Position numbers and translations under genes: made by a program
Shown here: positions 8,559 through 22,027 of the stretch, in pieces
Layout: each line of letters starts with the position of its first letter
How positions within the stretch are numbered: the stretch's first letter is position 1
Notes under the pieces: generated by a model
Told to the model about the DNA's origin: nothing
Databases searched by the model: none
Seen by the model: the letters and a program-made list of their open reading frames with translations, nothing else
Source: Salipiger abyssi
GTDB lineage: Bacteria; Pseudomonadota; Alphaproteobacteria; Rhodobacterales; Rhodobacteraceae
Assembly (NCBI RefSeq): GCF_017311415.1
Contig: NZ_JAEKIS010000006.1
Location: 62,001 to 126,000, forward strand
DNA length: 64,000 nucleotides
Reading direction: 5' to 3'

Positions 8559-9424
8559 CAGCCCAGCCCCTTCATCAGCTGCGCCATGCCGAGATAGCGG
8601 TTGTAGATCGCCACCAGAATGCCCAGCACCACCAGCAGCATCAGCGACAGCGCCGAGCCCAGCGGCCAGTTGAGCTGGGTGATGATCGCCTCGAAGACGA
8701 GATTGGCGAACATCGCATCGGTCGGCCCGCCCAGCACCAGCGGCGTGATATAAGTCCCCGCCCCCAGCACGAAGCAGAGCAGCCCGCCGGCGGCCAGCCC
8801 GGGCAGCGACAGCGGCAGGGTCACTTGCAGAAACGCCTCCCAGCGCGTCGCGCCCAGCGAATTGGCCGCGTCTTCCAGCGTCACGTCGATGCCGTCGAGG
8901 CTGACAAAGATATTCAGGATCATGAAGGGCAGCAGAAAATGCACCAGCCCGAGGATCACCGTCGCCTCGTTATAGAGCATCTGGATCGGCTCGCCCACGA
9001 TCCCGGTCCAGAGCAGAAAGCCGTTCAGAGCGCCGGAGACGCCGAGAATGTTGATCCAGCTCATCGTGCGGATGATGTAGCTGATCCAGAAGGGCAGCAT
9101 GAGCAACAACAGCAGGATCGCCTTGTTGCCGCGCGACCGGGCGATGAAATAGGCCGAAGGATAGCCCATCACGGCGCAGACCAGCGTGGTGATCGCGGCG
9201 ATCTTCAGCGTGTTGAGCAGGATGTCGCGATAGAACGGGTCGGTCAGCGCCTCGGCCCAGTTGTCGAGGTAGAACCCCGGCTGGTCGGCGCCGGTCGCGG
9301 TGCGCAGCCAGAAGCTGTAGACCACGATGAAACAGAGCGGCACCAGCAGCAGCAGCGCCACCGCCGTCAGCGCGGGCGAGAGCAGTATCCAGGGCTGGCG
9401 CGCCTCGCGGACTTCGACCGACAT
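8558..9424 (-). CDS. ABC transporter permease (PotB-like), first gene of the operon
   Basis: This 288-residue inner-membrane permease has about six transmembrane helices beginning at ILLSPALTAVALLLLVPL. The EAA motif is EDAANSLGATRWEAFLQVTLP. It pairs with the PotC-like subunit. The ATG at 9424 is preceded by GAGGAA at good spacing. It is the promoter-proximal gene of the operon running down to 1621, divergent from the LysR gene, so LysR control of the operon is likely though not shown. Confidence 0.92.
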   Translation of the reverse strand: MSVEVREARQPWILLSPALTAVALLLLVPLCFIVVYSFWLRTATGADQPGFYLDNWAEALTDPFYRDILLNTLKIAAITTLVCAVMGYPSAYFIARSRGNKAILLLLLMLPFWISYIIRTMSWINILGVSGALNGFLLWTGIVGEPIQMLYNEATVILGLVHFLLPFMILNIFVSLDGIDVTLEDAANSLGATRWEAFLQVTLPLSLPGLAAGGLLCFVLGAGTYITPLVLGGPTDAMFANLVFEAIITQLNWPLGSALSLMLLVVLGILVAIYNRYLGMAQLMKGLG

Positions 9425-9518
9425 CTGCGATTCCTCATGGCTTTCCTGTTGCCGATGCTTCGGAAGCGCGACACATTGATCAAATAGATAATCGGAATTT
9501 TCACTATTGAGAGGGTCT
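9425..9518. promoter_or_regulatory. Divergent promoter region between amine operon and LysR gene
   Basis: This 94-bp AT-richer intergenic stretch separates two divergent genes, the standard site for LysR autoregulation and activation. It contains TGATCA (9478-9483) and an imperfect inverted repeat CAAATAG (9481-9487) / CTATTG (9504-9509). I cannot assign -35/-10 boxes with confidence. Confidence 0.45.
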
Positions 9519-10499
9519 ATGTCCCCTGATCCCTACGACCCCGAGCGCATCGCCCGCGAGCTCGACTGGAACCTGTTACGCACCTTCGTCGTGCTGGCGG
9601 AATCGCGCTCGATCACCGAGGGCGCGGCGCGGCTGCGGCTGAAGCAGCCCTCGGTCTCTTCCGCCTTGAAAAGACTGGAGGATCGCGTCGGTCGGCAGCT
9701 CATCAACCGGCAGCCCGGGCATTACGAGCTGACCGATGCCGGGCGGCTGCTCTATCGCGAGGCGGTGGAGATCAACGGCTCCATCCTGCGGCTCTCGACG
9801 CTGCTGCGCGAAATGACCGACGAGGTGCGCGGCCATGTCAAACTCGCCATGGCCAGCCATGTGGTCTGCCCGTTTTTTGATCAGGTGCTGGCGGCGTTCC
9901 ATGCGCAGAACCCCGGCGCCAGCCTGTCGATCGACGTGCATTCCAGCGCCCAGGCGCTGGCCGAGGTCTCGGCCAAGCGCGCCTCCTTCGCGGTCTGCCT
10001 GGTCAGGGCGCGCAATCCGCGGCTGGAATACCGCAGGCTCTACCGGGAATTCTTCGGGCTGTTCTGCGGCCCCTATCACCCGCTTTTCGGGCGTGAAGGG
10101 CTGACACCGGCCGATCTCGAGGGGCTGCCCTCGGTCAGTTTCGACACCGACAGGCTGGAGGATGTGCTGAAACCTGTGGCGCTGATGCGGGCGCAGTCGC
10201 GGCTGGGCATGCGCATCACCGGCACCTCCAGCAATCTCGAAGAGGTGCGCCGGATGATCATTGCCGGGCTGGGTGTCGGGCCGCTGCCGATGCATGTGGC
10301 GCGACGCGACGTGCAGGACGGGCTGCTCTGGCAGACCCCGCCCTATGACGGGCTGCCGGCCATCGATGTGCATCTGGTCTGGAACCCGCAGGCGGTGATG
10401 AACCGCGCCGAGACCATCCTGCTGGAAATGATCCGCGATGCCATCGAGGCCGCCCCGATCGAGGAGCGCACCTATCTGCCGTCGCTGCGCAGCGGCTGA
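9519..10499 (+). CDS. LysR-family transcriptional regulator
   Basis: This 326-residue regulator has an N-terminal winged helix-turn-helix (ITEGAARLRLKQPSVSSALK) followed by the linker helix and a periplasmic-binding-protein-like effector domain from about residue 95. I chose ATG 9519 because GAGAGG lies five bases upstream; a TTG at 9507 in frame is less likely. The gene is divergent from the ABC/aminotransferase operon and likely controls it in response to the imported amine or a catabolite. Its stop codon lies inside a 12-bp hairpin shared with the convergent nrdF. Confidence 0.9.
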   Translation: MSPDPYDPERIARELDWNLLRTFVVLAESRSITEGAARLRLKQPSVSSALKRLEDRVGRQLINRQPGHYELTDAGRLLYREAVEINGSILRLSTLLREMTDEVRGHVKLAMASHVVCPFFDQVLAAFHAQNPGASLSIDVHSSAQALAEVSAKRASFAVCLVRARNPRLEYRRLYREFFGLFCGPYHPLFGREGLTPADLEGLPSVSFDTDRLEDVLKPVALMRAQSRLGMRITGTSSNLEEVRRMIIAGLGVGPLPMHVARRDVQDGLLWQTPPYDGLPAIDVHLVWNPQAVMNRAETILLEMIRDAIEAAPIEERTYLPSLRSG

Positions 10500-10516
10500 G
10501 ACAGCTCAGCCGCTGC
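10489..10516. terminator. Hairpin between convergent LysR gene and nrdF
   Basis: A perfect 12-bp stem GCAGCGGCTGAG / CTCAGCCGCTGC with a 4-nt loop overlaps the LysR stop codon and ends 8 bp before the nrdF stop. No T-tract follows on either strand, so it may act as a 3'-end stabiliser or Rho-assisted terminator. Confidence 0.6.
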
Positions 10517-10524
10517 CGTACCGC

Positions 10525-11715
<1,191 letters not shown>

Positions 11716-13896
11716 CTAGAGCGAGCAGGACACGCAGCCCTGCACTTCGGTGCCTTCCAGCGCCATCTGGCGCAGGCGGATGTAGTAGATCGTCTTGATC
11801 CCCTTCTTCCAGGCATAGATCTGCGCCCGGTTGATATCGCGCGTGGTCGCCGTGTCCTTGAAGAACAGCGTCAGCGACAGGCCCTGATCGACATGCTGGG
11901 TCGCCGCCGCATAGGTGTCGATGATCGCCTCGGCGCCGATCTCATAGGCATCCTTGTAGTAGTCTAGGTTGTCATTGCTCATGAAGGCGGCGGGGTAATA
12001 GACCCGACCGATCTTGCCTTCCTTGCGGATCTCGATCTTGGCGGTGATCGGGTGGATCGACGAGGTGGCGTTGTTGATATAGCTGATCGAGCCGGTGGGC
12101 GGCACCGCCTGAAGGTTGCGGTTGTAGAGCCCGCCCTCGATCACCGCATCGCGCAGCGCGGCCCAGTCTTCGCGGCCCGGCACCTCGACGCCGAAGCGTT
12201 CGAAGAGCGCCCGCACCGTGTCGGTCTCCGGCAGCCAGTCGCGCTCGACATATTTGTCGAAGAACGAGCCGTCGGCATATTTCGAGGCCTCGAACCCGGC
12301 AAAGCTGCGGCCCCGCTCCCTGGCCAGCGCATTCGACGCGCGCAGGCAGTGATAGAGCACGGTGGCGAAATAGATATTGGTGAAGTCGATCCCCTCGGGC
12401 GAGCCGTAATGGATCCGCTCGCGCGCAAGAAAGCCGTGCAGATTCATCTGGCCAAGCCCGATGGCGTGGCTCTCGTCATTGCCGCGCCGCACCGAGGGCA
12501 CAGAGTCGATCGACGACATCTCGGAAACCGCGTTCAGCGCGCGTACAGCCGTGCCGACCGTAGCGCCCAAATCGCCGCCATCCATCGCCTTGGCGATATT
12601 GAGCGAGCCGAGATTGCAGGAGATATCCGTGCCCAGATGCTTGTAGCCGAGATCGTCGTTGAATTCGGACGCCTCGTTGACCTGAAGGATCTCGGAGCAG
12701 AGGTTCGACATGGAGATCCGCCCGGCCACCGGGTTCTCGCGGTTCACCGTATCCTCGAACATGATATAGGGATAGCCGCTCTCGAACTGGATCTCGGCGA
12801 TGGTCTGGAAAAACGCCCGCGCATTGATCTTTTTCTTGCGGATCCTGGGGTTATCCACCATCTCGTGATATTTCTCGGTAACCGAGATCTCCGAGAAGGC
12901 CTTGCCATAGACCCGCTCCACATCATGGGGCGAGAACAGGTACATGTCATCGTTCTTCTTCGCCAGCTCGAAGGTGATGTCGGGGATCACCACGCCGAGG
13001 CTCAGCGTCTTGATGCGGATCTTCTCGTCAGCATTCTCGCGCTTGGTGTCGAGGAACCGCAGGATGTCCGGGTGGTGGGCATTGAGATAGACCGCCCCCG
13101 CCCCCTGCCGCGCGCCGAGCTGGTTGGCGTAGCTGAAGGAATCCTCAAGCAGCTTCATCACCGGGATGACGCCCGAGGACTGGTTCTCGATGCCTTTGAT
13201 CGCCGCGCCGTGCTCGCGGATATTGGTCAGCATCAGCGCCACGCCGCCGCCGCGCTTGCTGAGTTGCAGCGCCGAGTTGATGCCGCGCCCGATGCTTTCC
13301 ATGTTGTCTTCGAGCCGCAGCAGGAAGCAGGAGATCAGCTCGCCGCGCTGCGCCTTGCCGGCATTGAGGAAGGTCGGCGTCGCAGGCTGGAACCGGCCGC
13401 CCAGCATCTCGCGCATGAGCTGCATCGCCAGCGCCTCTTCGCCGCGCGCCAGCGTCAGCGCGACCATCACCACCCGGTCCTCGAACCGCTCCAGATAGCG
13501 TTTCCCGTCGCGGGTCTTCAGCGTGTAGCTGGTGTAGTATTTGAACGCGCCGAGGAAAGTCGGAAAGCGGAACTTGATCTTGTAGGCCGCATCCCAGATC
13601 TTTGCCAGGAAGGCGTCGTCATACTGGCCCAGCACATGGGCCTCGTAATAGCCCTCATCGACCAGATAGCGCAGCTTTTCCTCGAGCGAGTGAAAGAACA
13701 CGGTGTTCTGGTTCACATGCTGGAGGAAATATTGCCGCGCCGCCATGCGGTCGGCGTCGAAGCGGATCTTCCCCTCGTCGTCATAGAGGTTCAGCATCGC
13801 GTTCAGCGCGTGGTAATCCAGACCCTGCCATTCCGCCGGCACCGCCTTGGCGGGGGCTGCGTCGTTCAGATCGCGGTCGAGAAGTGCGTCTTCCAA
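11716..13896 (-). CDS. nrdE: Class Ib ribonucleotide reductase, large (catalytic) subunit
   Basis: This 726-residue R1 subunit reduces ribonucleoside diphosphates to deoxy forms. It has the substrate-site cysteine [15 protein letters not shown], the radical-site finger loop NLCSEI, and the C-terminal redox pair CVSC four residues from the end that is re-reduced by NrdH. It lacks the long N-terminal ATP cone of class Ia enzymes, fitting class Ib. I place the start at TTG 13896, after GGACAGG and overlapping the end of nrdI by 31 bp. The frame stays open further upstream, but only inside nrdI. It is the third gene of the operon under the cobalamin riboswitch. Confidence 0.94.
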   Translation of the reverse strand: MEDALLDRDLNDAAPAKAVPAEWQGLDYHALNAMLNLYDDEGKIRFDADRMAARQYFLQHVNQNTVFFHSLEEKLRYLVDEGYYEAHVLGQYDDAFLAKIWDAAYKIKFRFPTFLGAFKYYTSYTLKTRDGKRYLERFEDRVVMVALTLARGEEALAMQLMREMLGGRFQPATPTFLNAGKAQRGELISCFLLRLEDNMESIGRGINSALQLSKRGGGVALMLTNIREHGAAIKGIENQSSGVIPVMKLLEDSFSYANQLGARQGAGAVYLNAHHPDILRFLDTKRENADEKIRIKTLSLGVVIPDITFELAKKNDDMYLFSPHDVERVYGKAFSEISVTEKYHEMVDNPRIRKKKINARAFFQTIAEIQFESGYPYIMFEDTVNRENPVAGRISMSNLCSEILQVNEASEFNDDLGYKHLGTDISCNLGSLNIAKAMDGGDLGATVGTAVRALNAVSEMSSIDSVPSVRRGNDESHAIGLGQMNLHGFLARERIHYGSPEGIDFTNIYFATVLYHCLRASNALARERGRSFAGFEASKYADGSFFDKYVERDWLPETDTVRALFERFGVEVPGREDWAALRDAVIEGGLYNRNLQAVPPTGSISYINNATSSIHPITAKIEIRKEGKIGRVYYPAAFMSNDNLDYYKDAYEIGAEAIIDTYAAATQHVDQGLSLTLFFKDTATTRDINRAQIYAWKKGIKTIYYIRLRQMALEGTEVQGCVSCSL

Positions 13897-14282
13897 AACC
13901 TGTCCAGTCCTTCTCTGACACGGGCGATGTCGGTCTCTGTCCCGGCCAGTTCGAACCGGTAGAGAACGGGGACGCCGCATTTCTGCGCCACCACATCGCC
14001 CGCCAGGGCGAACAACGCCCCGAAATTGCGGTTGCCGCCGGCGATCACGCCGCGGAGATGCTGCCTCGTGTCCGGGTCGTTGAGGAACCGGATCACCTGT
14101 TTATGAACCGCCCCCCGGCCCCGCCCATCGGCATAGCTGGGCGTCACCAGGACAAAGGGCGCGCGCGGGGCGGGCATGTCCTCCTCCGGCGAGATCGGGA
14201 TACGCTGTGCCGTCAGCCCGAGCCGGGAGACGAAGCGCTGCGTATTGCCCGAGCGCGAGGAGAAATAGACCAGCCCGCCCAA
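13866..14282 (-). CDS. nrdI: NrdI flavodoxin-like protein for class Ib RNR
   Basis: This 138-residue flavodoxin supplies the oxidant that assembles the dimanganese-tyrosyl radical cofactor in NrdF. The FMN phosphate loop [10 protein letters not shown] is near the N-terminus and [14 protein letters not shown] is the family hallmark. The only good start is TTG at 14282, six bases after the nrdH stop and without a strong ribosome binding site, so translation is probably coupled to nrdH. Its 3' end overlaps nrdE by 31 bp. Confidence 0.93.
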   Translation of the reverse strand: MGGLVYFSSRSGNTQRFVSRLGLTAQRIPISPEEDMPAPRAPFVLVTPSYADGRGRGAVHKQVIRFLNDPDTRQHLRGVIAGGNRNFGALFALAGDVVAQKCGVPVLYRFELAGTETDIARVREGLDRFWKTHFSTAI

Positions 14283-14287
14283 GACAC

Positions 14288-14509
14288 TCAGCTCAGCGCG
14301 CTGATCTTGTCGGGGCGGAAGCCGGCCCAGTGATCGTCACCCGCCATCACCACCGGCGCCTGACGATAGCCGAGCTCGGTCACCCGGGCCATCGCGTCGG
14401 CATCTTCGGTGAGGTCGATCAGATCGAAGGCGATGCCCTTGGCGGCCAGCGCACGGGTGGTGGCGGTGCATTGCACGCAGGCGGGTTTGGAGTAAACGGT
14501 GATGCTCAT
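14288..14509 (-). CDS. nrdH: NrdH glutaredoxin-like redoxin
   Basis: This 73-residue thioredoxin-fold protein donates electrons to NrdE. The redox motif is CVQC (11-14), within the usual NrdH pattern CxQC. The C-terminal [10 protein letters not shown] matches the conserved GFRPD end of the family. ATG 14509 has AGGGA about seven bases upstream. It is the first gene of nrdHIEF, about 120 bp after the cobalamin riboswitch. A GC hairpin (14568-14585, GGCGCGG stem) lies in the leader between them. Confidence 0.95.
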   Translation of the reverse strand: MSITVYSKPACVQCTATTRALAAKGIAFDLIDLTEDADAMARVTELGYRQAPVVMAGDDHWAGFRPDKISALS

Positions 14510-14630
14510 CGGGTGTCCCTTGTCTCTGTCTGCCTGTTGGCGGGCGCCGGCAGGGGAGACGCGGACAGGCGCGGAAACCCGCGCCAATCACTGCTCCCGG
14601 ACCCACCGCCCAGTGTCGTGTCGTCGTCCT

Positions 14631-14795
14631 GGCAGGTCTCCTGGCTCACGGCTCAAGCGCCTCGGCCCGCCTTCCCGGCGCCGAAACGCCAGTGGGGATG
14701 GGCTTTGACTTACCGCTTACAGTTGCGGGGGCAGCGCCGGTGTTCCACCGGACTTCCCTTTTCACCCGCACCGAAACGCGGGCACCAAGACTACA
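14631..14795 (-). ncRNA. Cobalamin (AdoCbl) riboswitch upstream of nrdHIEF
   Basis: Read on the minus strand, the region contains the B12 box GCTGCCCCCGCAACTGTAAG (complement of 14716-14735), preceded by GGTGGAACACCGG and GGGTGAAAAGGGAAGTCC. It ends with the conserved GAGCCAGGAGACCTGCC (complement of 14631-14647). These are the hallmark pieces of the cobalamin riboswitch in the right order. High B12 should switch off the downstream reductase genes. Boundaries are approximate, particularly the 5' end near 14795. Confidence 0.93.
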
Positions 14796-14938
14796 GGATA
14801 TTGATCACAGGGATGTGGCGCCGTCAATATATAGCGGCCCATCTCAAGTCATGCCGCCACGTCCGGCAAGGCCCGATCGCGCCTTCTGTGCCTGCATTTT
14901 CAGCCCCAAACAGGCGGGCGAGGCGCGGCTTGAAAGTT

Positions 14939-14966
14939 TTTCATGATAACAATGATAATTATGAAA
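14939..14966. promoter_or_regulatory. AT-rich imperfect inverted repeat upstream of metH
   Basis: TTTCAT (14939-14944) and ATGAAA (14961-14966) flank a 16-bp AT-rich centre in the metH leader, 64 bp before the metH ATG and about 145 bp from the 5' end of the riboswitch. Its AT content stands out in this GC-rich genome. It could be a regulator site or part of the metH promoter; I do not recognise the regulator. Confidence 0.35.
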
Positions 14967-15029
14967 TGGCTTTGAGAGGGGAATGCCGGTAAGCGGAGGG
15001 CCTTTAAGGACCAAAAGGAAGTCATCCCC

Positions 15030-18800
<3,771 letters not shown>

Positions 18801-18802
18801 GC

Positions 18803-18835
18803 AGCGGTCCGGCGGGGCACGGCCCCGCCGCCGCT
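18803..18835. terminator. GC hairpin between convergent metH and AlkD-like gene
   Basis: An inner stem GGCGGGGC / GCCCCGCC with a 3-nt loop is extended by an outer AGCGG / CCGCT pair. It fills almost the whole gap between the two stop codons. No T-run, so it is a hairpin 3' end, probably shared by both transcripts. Confidence 0.6.
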
Positions 18836-19971
18836 CAGGGTTCGAGTTCGAACGCCGCTTCGGCGACGTCGCGCCCGTTGACCTGCACGATCACCGCGTG
18901 AGGCCCGGGATAAAGCCGGAAGGTCGTGGCATCGCCCTTGAGCCGGTGCCGCTTTTCCAGTCGCAGCGCCTTGCCGGGGGCGAGCGTCGCGGCTTTCAGC
19001 TTGAACACCTTCTCTGCACTGCCGGAAGGCCGCGCGAAGCGCAGGCGGTAATCCACCAGCACCGGCCCCGGCGCGTCGCTTTCCAGCGTCACGGCGAAGT
19101 CCAGAACGTCGCCGATCCGCGCCCGCGCCGGCAGTTCCAGCCGCGCCGACACCGGCAGATCGGCGCGGTAGCCCAGCAGCGCCAACGCCCCGGGCTCGCC
19201 GCGCTTCACCGCCGTGCGCAGCGCGTGGCGGGTCATCCAGTCGAGCTCCGACTCCTGCTGCACGCCCGCCTCGCGCCAGCGGCGCAGCCGCTCCAGCACC
19301 GCGTCGGGATGCGGGCGCGACAGGTCGTTGAGATGATTGGCGACCGAGCGCGTGACAAAGCGCGCCTCGTCGTTGTGCAGCAGATCGAGCAGCGCCAGCG
19401 GCCGCAGCGGATCGAGCGTGATGCCTGCGCCCCAGGGCAGGCGCGGCCGCGTGCCCTCGGAAACCAGCCGGCGCACATGGTAATGCGGATCTCGCGCCCA
19501 AAGCGCCATGCGGTCGAGCACCAGATCGGGCCAGCGGTTCAGGAAGGGCCGAATGGCGTATTCCATGGAAAAGCGCTGCGTCGCCGCGTGCAGCAGGTCC
19601 AGCGCGCGCTCCGGCGTCTCCAGCCCGCGCCGCGCCGCCAGCACGCCGGGCACCGCGTGGATGAAGCGCCCGAAATCGTCGTCGCGCTCATCCGGCGAGA
19701 GCGGCGGCGGCATCGCAGCTTCAAGAGCCTCCGCCATCGCACTGAAATCGCGCGGCAATTGCGCCTCCAGCCCGTCCGCCAGCACATCGAGCCGCGCATG
19801 CACACCAAGCCCCTCGAAGCGCGGCAGCACCACATCGAGAAACCGCCCGGCATCGAAGCCCGGCAGCACCGAGAACTCGGCGGCGAGATCGCCCGCCGAG
19901 TCCGCGTTAAAGAGCTGATCGGCGAGCGAGAACCCCGCGCCGCCGCCCTTGCCGTCGGGGCCCCGTGCCAT
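18835..19971 (-). CDS. DNA alkylation repair-type HEAT-like protein (AlkD/AlkC family)
   Basis: This 378-residue protein consists of HEAT-like helical repeats (about 30-250) with the family features WARDPHYHVRRLVSEGTRPRLPW, VTRSVANHLNDL and DWMTRHALRTAVKRG, which resemble the AlkC/AlkD DNA glycosylase-like family that removes N3/N7-alkylated purines. The C-terminal about 110 residues (from PVSARLELPARARIGDVLDF) look like a beta-sandwich domain, an addition also seen in AlkC-type proteins. The start at 19971 lies 8 bp after the SDR stop; an upstream extension would overlap the SDR gene. It is likely co-transcribed with the SDR. Repair activity is inferred from family. Confidence 0.8.
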   Translation of the reverse strand: MARGPDGKGGGAGFSLADQLFNADSAGDLAAEFSVLPGFDAGRFLDVVLPRFEGLGVHARLDVLADGLEAQLPRDFSAMAEALEAAMPPPLSPDERDDDFGRFIHAVPGVLAARRGLETPERALDLLHAATQRFSMEYAIRPFLNRWPDLVLDRMALWARDPHYHVRRLVSEGTRPRLPWGAGITLDPLRPLALLDLLHNDEARFVTRSVANHLNDLSRPHPDAVLERLRRWREAGVQQESELDWMTRHALRTAVKRGEPGALALLGYRADLPVSARLELPARARIGDVLDFAVTLESDAPGPVLVDYRLRFARPSGSAEKVFKLKAATLAPGKALRLEKRHRLKGDATTFRLYPGPHAVIVQVNGRDVAEAAFELEP

Positions 19972-19979
19972 GCCGCGCG

Positions 19980-20759
19980 TCAGATCGTCGAAAAGGTTTC
20001 GCCGCCATCGAGCAGGATGTTCTGCCCGACGATGAACCCGGCGTGGTCGGAACAGAGAAAGGCGCACATCTTGCCGAACTCGCCCGGATCGCCATAGCGT
20101 TTCGCCGGGATCCCTTCGGCGCGCTGCGCCCGCGCCGCCGCCTGGTCGATGCCCTTTTCCGCCGCCAGCGCCTTGTCCAGAACCTCGATCCGCGCGGTGG
20201 CATGGACCCCGGGCAGGAGATTGTTGACCGTCACCCCCTGCGCCGCAACCTGCCGGGCAGTGCCCGCGACAAAGCCTGTCAGCCCCGAGCGCGCCGCGTT
20301 CGACAGGCCCAGCGGCAGGATCGGCGCCTTGACCGACCGCGAGGTGATATTGACCACCCGCCCCCAGCCGCGCGCCATCATGCCCGGCATCAGCGCCTGC
20401 ATCAAAGCGATCGGGGTCAGCATCGCGCCATCCAGCGCATCGATGAAATCGCCCCGGTCCCAGTCGCTCCAGTTGCCGGGCGGCGGCCCGCCGGCATTGG
20501 TGACGAGAATATCCACATCGCCGGCGGCCTCGAGCACTGCGGCGCGCCCCTCGGGATCGGTGATGTCGGCGGCCACGGCGGTGACCTCGACGCCATAGGT
20601 TTCGGCGATCTCCGCCGCTGCCGCGTCGAGCGGACCGGCGCTGCGCGCGTTCATCACCAGCGTGCAGCCGGCCTCCGCCAGCGCCTCGGCGCAGCCGCGC
20701 CCCAGCCCTTTCGACGAGGCGCAGACCAGGGCGCGCTTTCCTGCAATCTTCAGATCCAT
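19980..20759 (-). CDS. SDR-family oxidoreductase
   Basis: This 259-residue short-chain dehydrogenase has a cofactor loop of the altered type CASSKGLGRG in place of TGxxxGxG, and the NAG(G) motif TNAGGPPPG. In the catalytic region, NITSRSVKAPILPLGLSNAARSGL has Ser where expected but a Leu-Ser-Asn stretch at the usual Tyr position, as in 3-oxoacyl-reductase-like SDRs of the SSKGLGRG branch. ATG 20759 has AAGGAGA at ideal spacing. Substrate unknown; it may not use the classical Tyr/Lys chemistry. Confidence 0.88.
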   Translation of the reverse strand: MDLKIAGKRALVCASSKGLGRGCAEALAEAGCTLVMNARSAGPLDAAAAEIAETYGVEVTAVAADITDPEGRAAVLEAAGDVDILVTNAGGPPPGNWSDWDRGDFIDALDGAMLTPIALMQALMPGMMARGWGRVVNITSRSVKAPILPLGLSNAARSGLTGFVAGTARQVAAQGVTVNNLLPGVHATARIEVLDKALAAEKGIDQAAARAQRAEGIPAKRYGDPGEFGKMCAFLCSDHAGFIVGQNILLDGGETFSTI

Positions 20760-20832
20760 GGGGCAGTCTCCTTCTCGCGGCGCCAAAGGCGTCGGGAAAA
20801 CGCCGGGGCCTGACCTAGTTGATGCCACAATC

Positions 20833-20853
20833 TCATGTCATAAGGGGACATGA
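20833..20853. promoter_or_regulatory. Perfect 7-7-7 inverted repeat between SDR and Hint-protein genes
   Basis: TCATGTC (20833-20839), seven bases, then GACATGA (20847-20853) form an exact palindrome in the 174-bp divergent gap. Spacing and symmetry fit a dimeric repressor site. It is 74 bp from the SDR start and 81 bp from the Hint gene start, so it could control either. Confidence 0.45.
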
Positions 20854-20933
20854 AAGCCCGCCGCGACATTGCCGGAGGGCCTGCGGCGGCACAGGTGGGT
20901 CCGCCGGGAAAGACTGTCAGGGATGGGGCTGTC

Positions 20934-21950
20934 ATGAGCCATTCGCAGAATGCGCGCGCCGCGCACAGCGTCAGCGTCTACCGCGCCGAGCAGATCCGCG
21001 TGATCAACGGCGCCAATCTCGGCGACGGGCTGAGCTTTGCCGAAGAGCTGATTCCCGACGATATCTACCGGCTCTCGCCGGTGGCCGCGCAGCACCGGCT
21101 GAGCCTCTATCCCAGCAGCGAACCGCCCTTTGAGATCGCCCGCGAGACCGAGATCGGCACGCCCGGCGCCGATCTGCATCTCGACTGCGTGCTGACCTTC
21201 ATGACCGGCGACGGCGAGACCACAGAGGGGCTGGTGCTGGTCGAAACCGATGCCGAGGGCGATGTGGCGGGGATCCTGTTCCTGCCGCTCGGTGCGATGA
21301 ACCCGCGTCAGGATTACGCGCTGGTCGGCATCACGCGCGAAGGCGCGCTTCAGAAATTCGCGCAGGTCGCCTGCGTCTCCTTCACCGGCGGCACGATGAT
21401 CACGCTGGCCTCGGGCGCGCAGCGCGCGGTGGAGGATCTGGCCGTGGGCGACCGGGTGCTGACCCGCGACGACGGCCCGCAGGAGATCCGCTGGATCGGC
21501 CATCACACGGTGCGCGCCGTGGGCGCCTTCGCGCCGATCCGCATCCGCGAGGGAACGCTCAACAATTCCGCCGATCTGCTGGTGAGCCCGGATCACCGTC
21601 TGTTCATCTACCAGCGCCAGGACCGGCTCGGCGCCGGCCGCTCCGAGCTGCTGGTCCGGGCGCGGCATCTGGTCAATGGCGATACGATCACCCGCGCCAC
21701 GGGCGGTTTCGTGGATTACTACCAGATGCTCTTTGATCACCACCAGATCATCTATGCCGAAGGCATCGCCGCGGAATCCATGCTGGTCGACACCCGCACC
21801 CGCGCCGCCCTGCCCGAAGAGCTCACCGCCTCTCTCAGCCAGCTCCTGCCCGGGCATGACCGCAGCGACCACGGCGATCTGGAGGTGCATGAGGCGCTGC
21901 TCGACCGGCCCGATCTGGCGGATCTGCTGCGCAAGGCGTCGAGCTGCTGA
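20934..21950 (+). CDS. Hint-domain (Hedgehog/intein-like) protein
   Basis: This 338-residue protein has a unique N-terminal half (1-145) and a Hint domain beginning with C147 in CVSFTGGTMITLASG. The intein-like blocks VEDLAVGDRVLTRDDG, IRWIG and SPDHRLFIY follow. Hint domains of this class are widespread in Rhodobacteraceae and often self-process, but no downstream extein-like domain is obvious: only about 60 residues follow the last Hint block. ATG 20934 has AGGGATGG upstream. Function unknown; surface or secreted roles are usual for the family, yet no signal peptide is visible. Confidence 0.85.
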   Translation: MSHSQNARAAHSVSVYRAEQIRVINGANLGDGLSFAEELIPDDIYRLSPVAAQHRLSLYPSSEPPFEIARETEIGTPGADLHLDCVLTFMTGDGETTEGLVLVETDAEGDVAGILFLPLGAMNPRQDYALVGITREGALQKFAQVACVSFTGGTMITLASGAQRAVEDLAVGDRVLTRDDGPQEIRWIGHHTVRAVGAFAPIRIREGTLNNSADLLVSPDHRLFIYQRQDRLGAGRSELLVRARHLVNGDTITRATGGFVDYYQMLFDHHQIIYAEGIAAESMLVDTRTRAALPEELTASLSQLLPGHDRSDHGDLEVHEALLDRPDLADLLRKASSC

Positions 21951-21987
21951 CGAGGGATTGCGCCGCCCTGCGGGCGTCGCCGGGTTT

Positions 21988-22002
21988 GGGGGCGCTGCCC
22001 CC
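21988..22002. terminator. GGGGGC-GCT-GCCCCC hairpin after the Hint gene
   Basis: A 6-bp G/C stem with a 3-nt loop, 38 bp after the Hint stop, followed by a second GCGCGC/GCGCGC hairpin to 22018. The same 15-mer recurs at 45024-45038 after purD, so it is a shared 3'-end element. Confidence 0.5.
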
Positions 22003-22027
22003 TCGCGCGCCGGAGCGCGCATCCCCT

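Noticed and set aside
12052-13962. A 636-codon plus-strand frame opposite nrdE
   Set aside because: Antisense shadow of a fully recognisable NrdE.
14850-15029. SAM- or SAH-type riboswitch before metH
   Set aside because: I could not find the conserved cores of SAM-II, SAM/SAH or SAH riboswitches; only an AT-rich dyad is visible.
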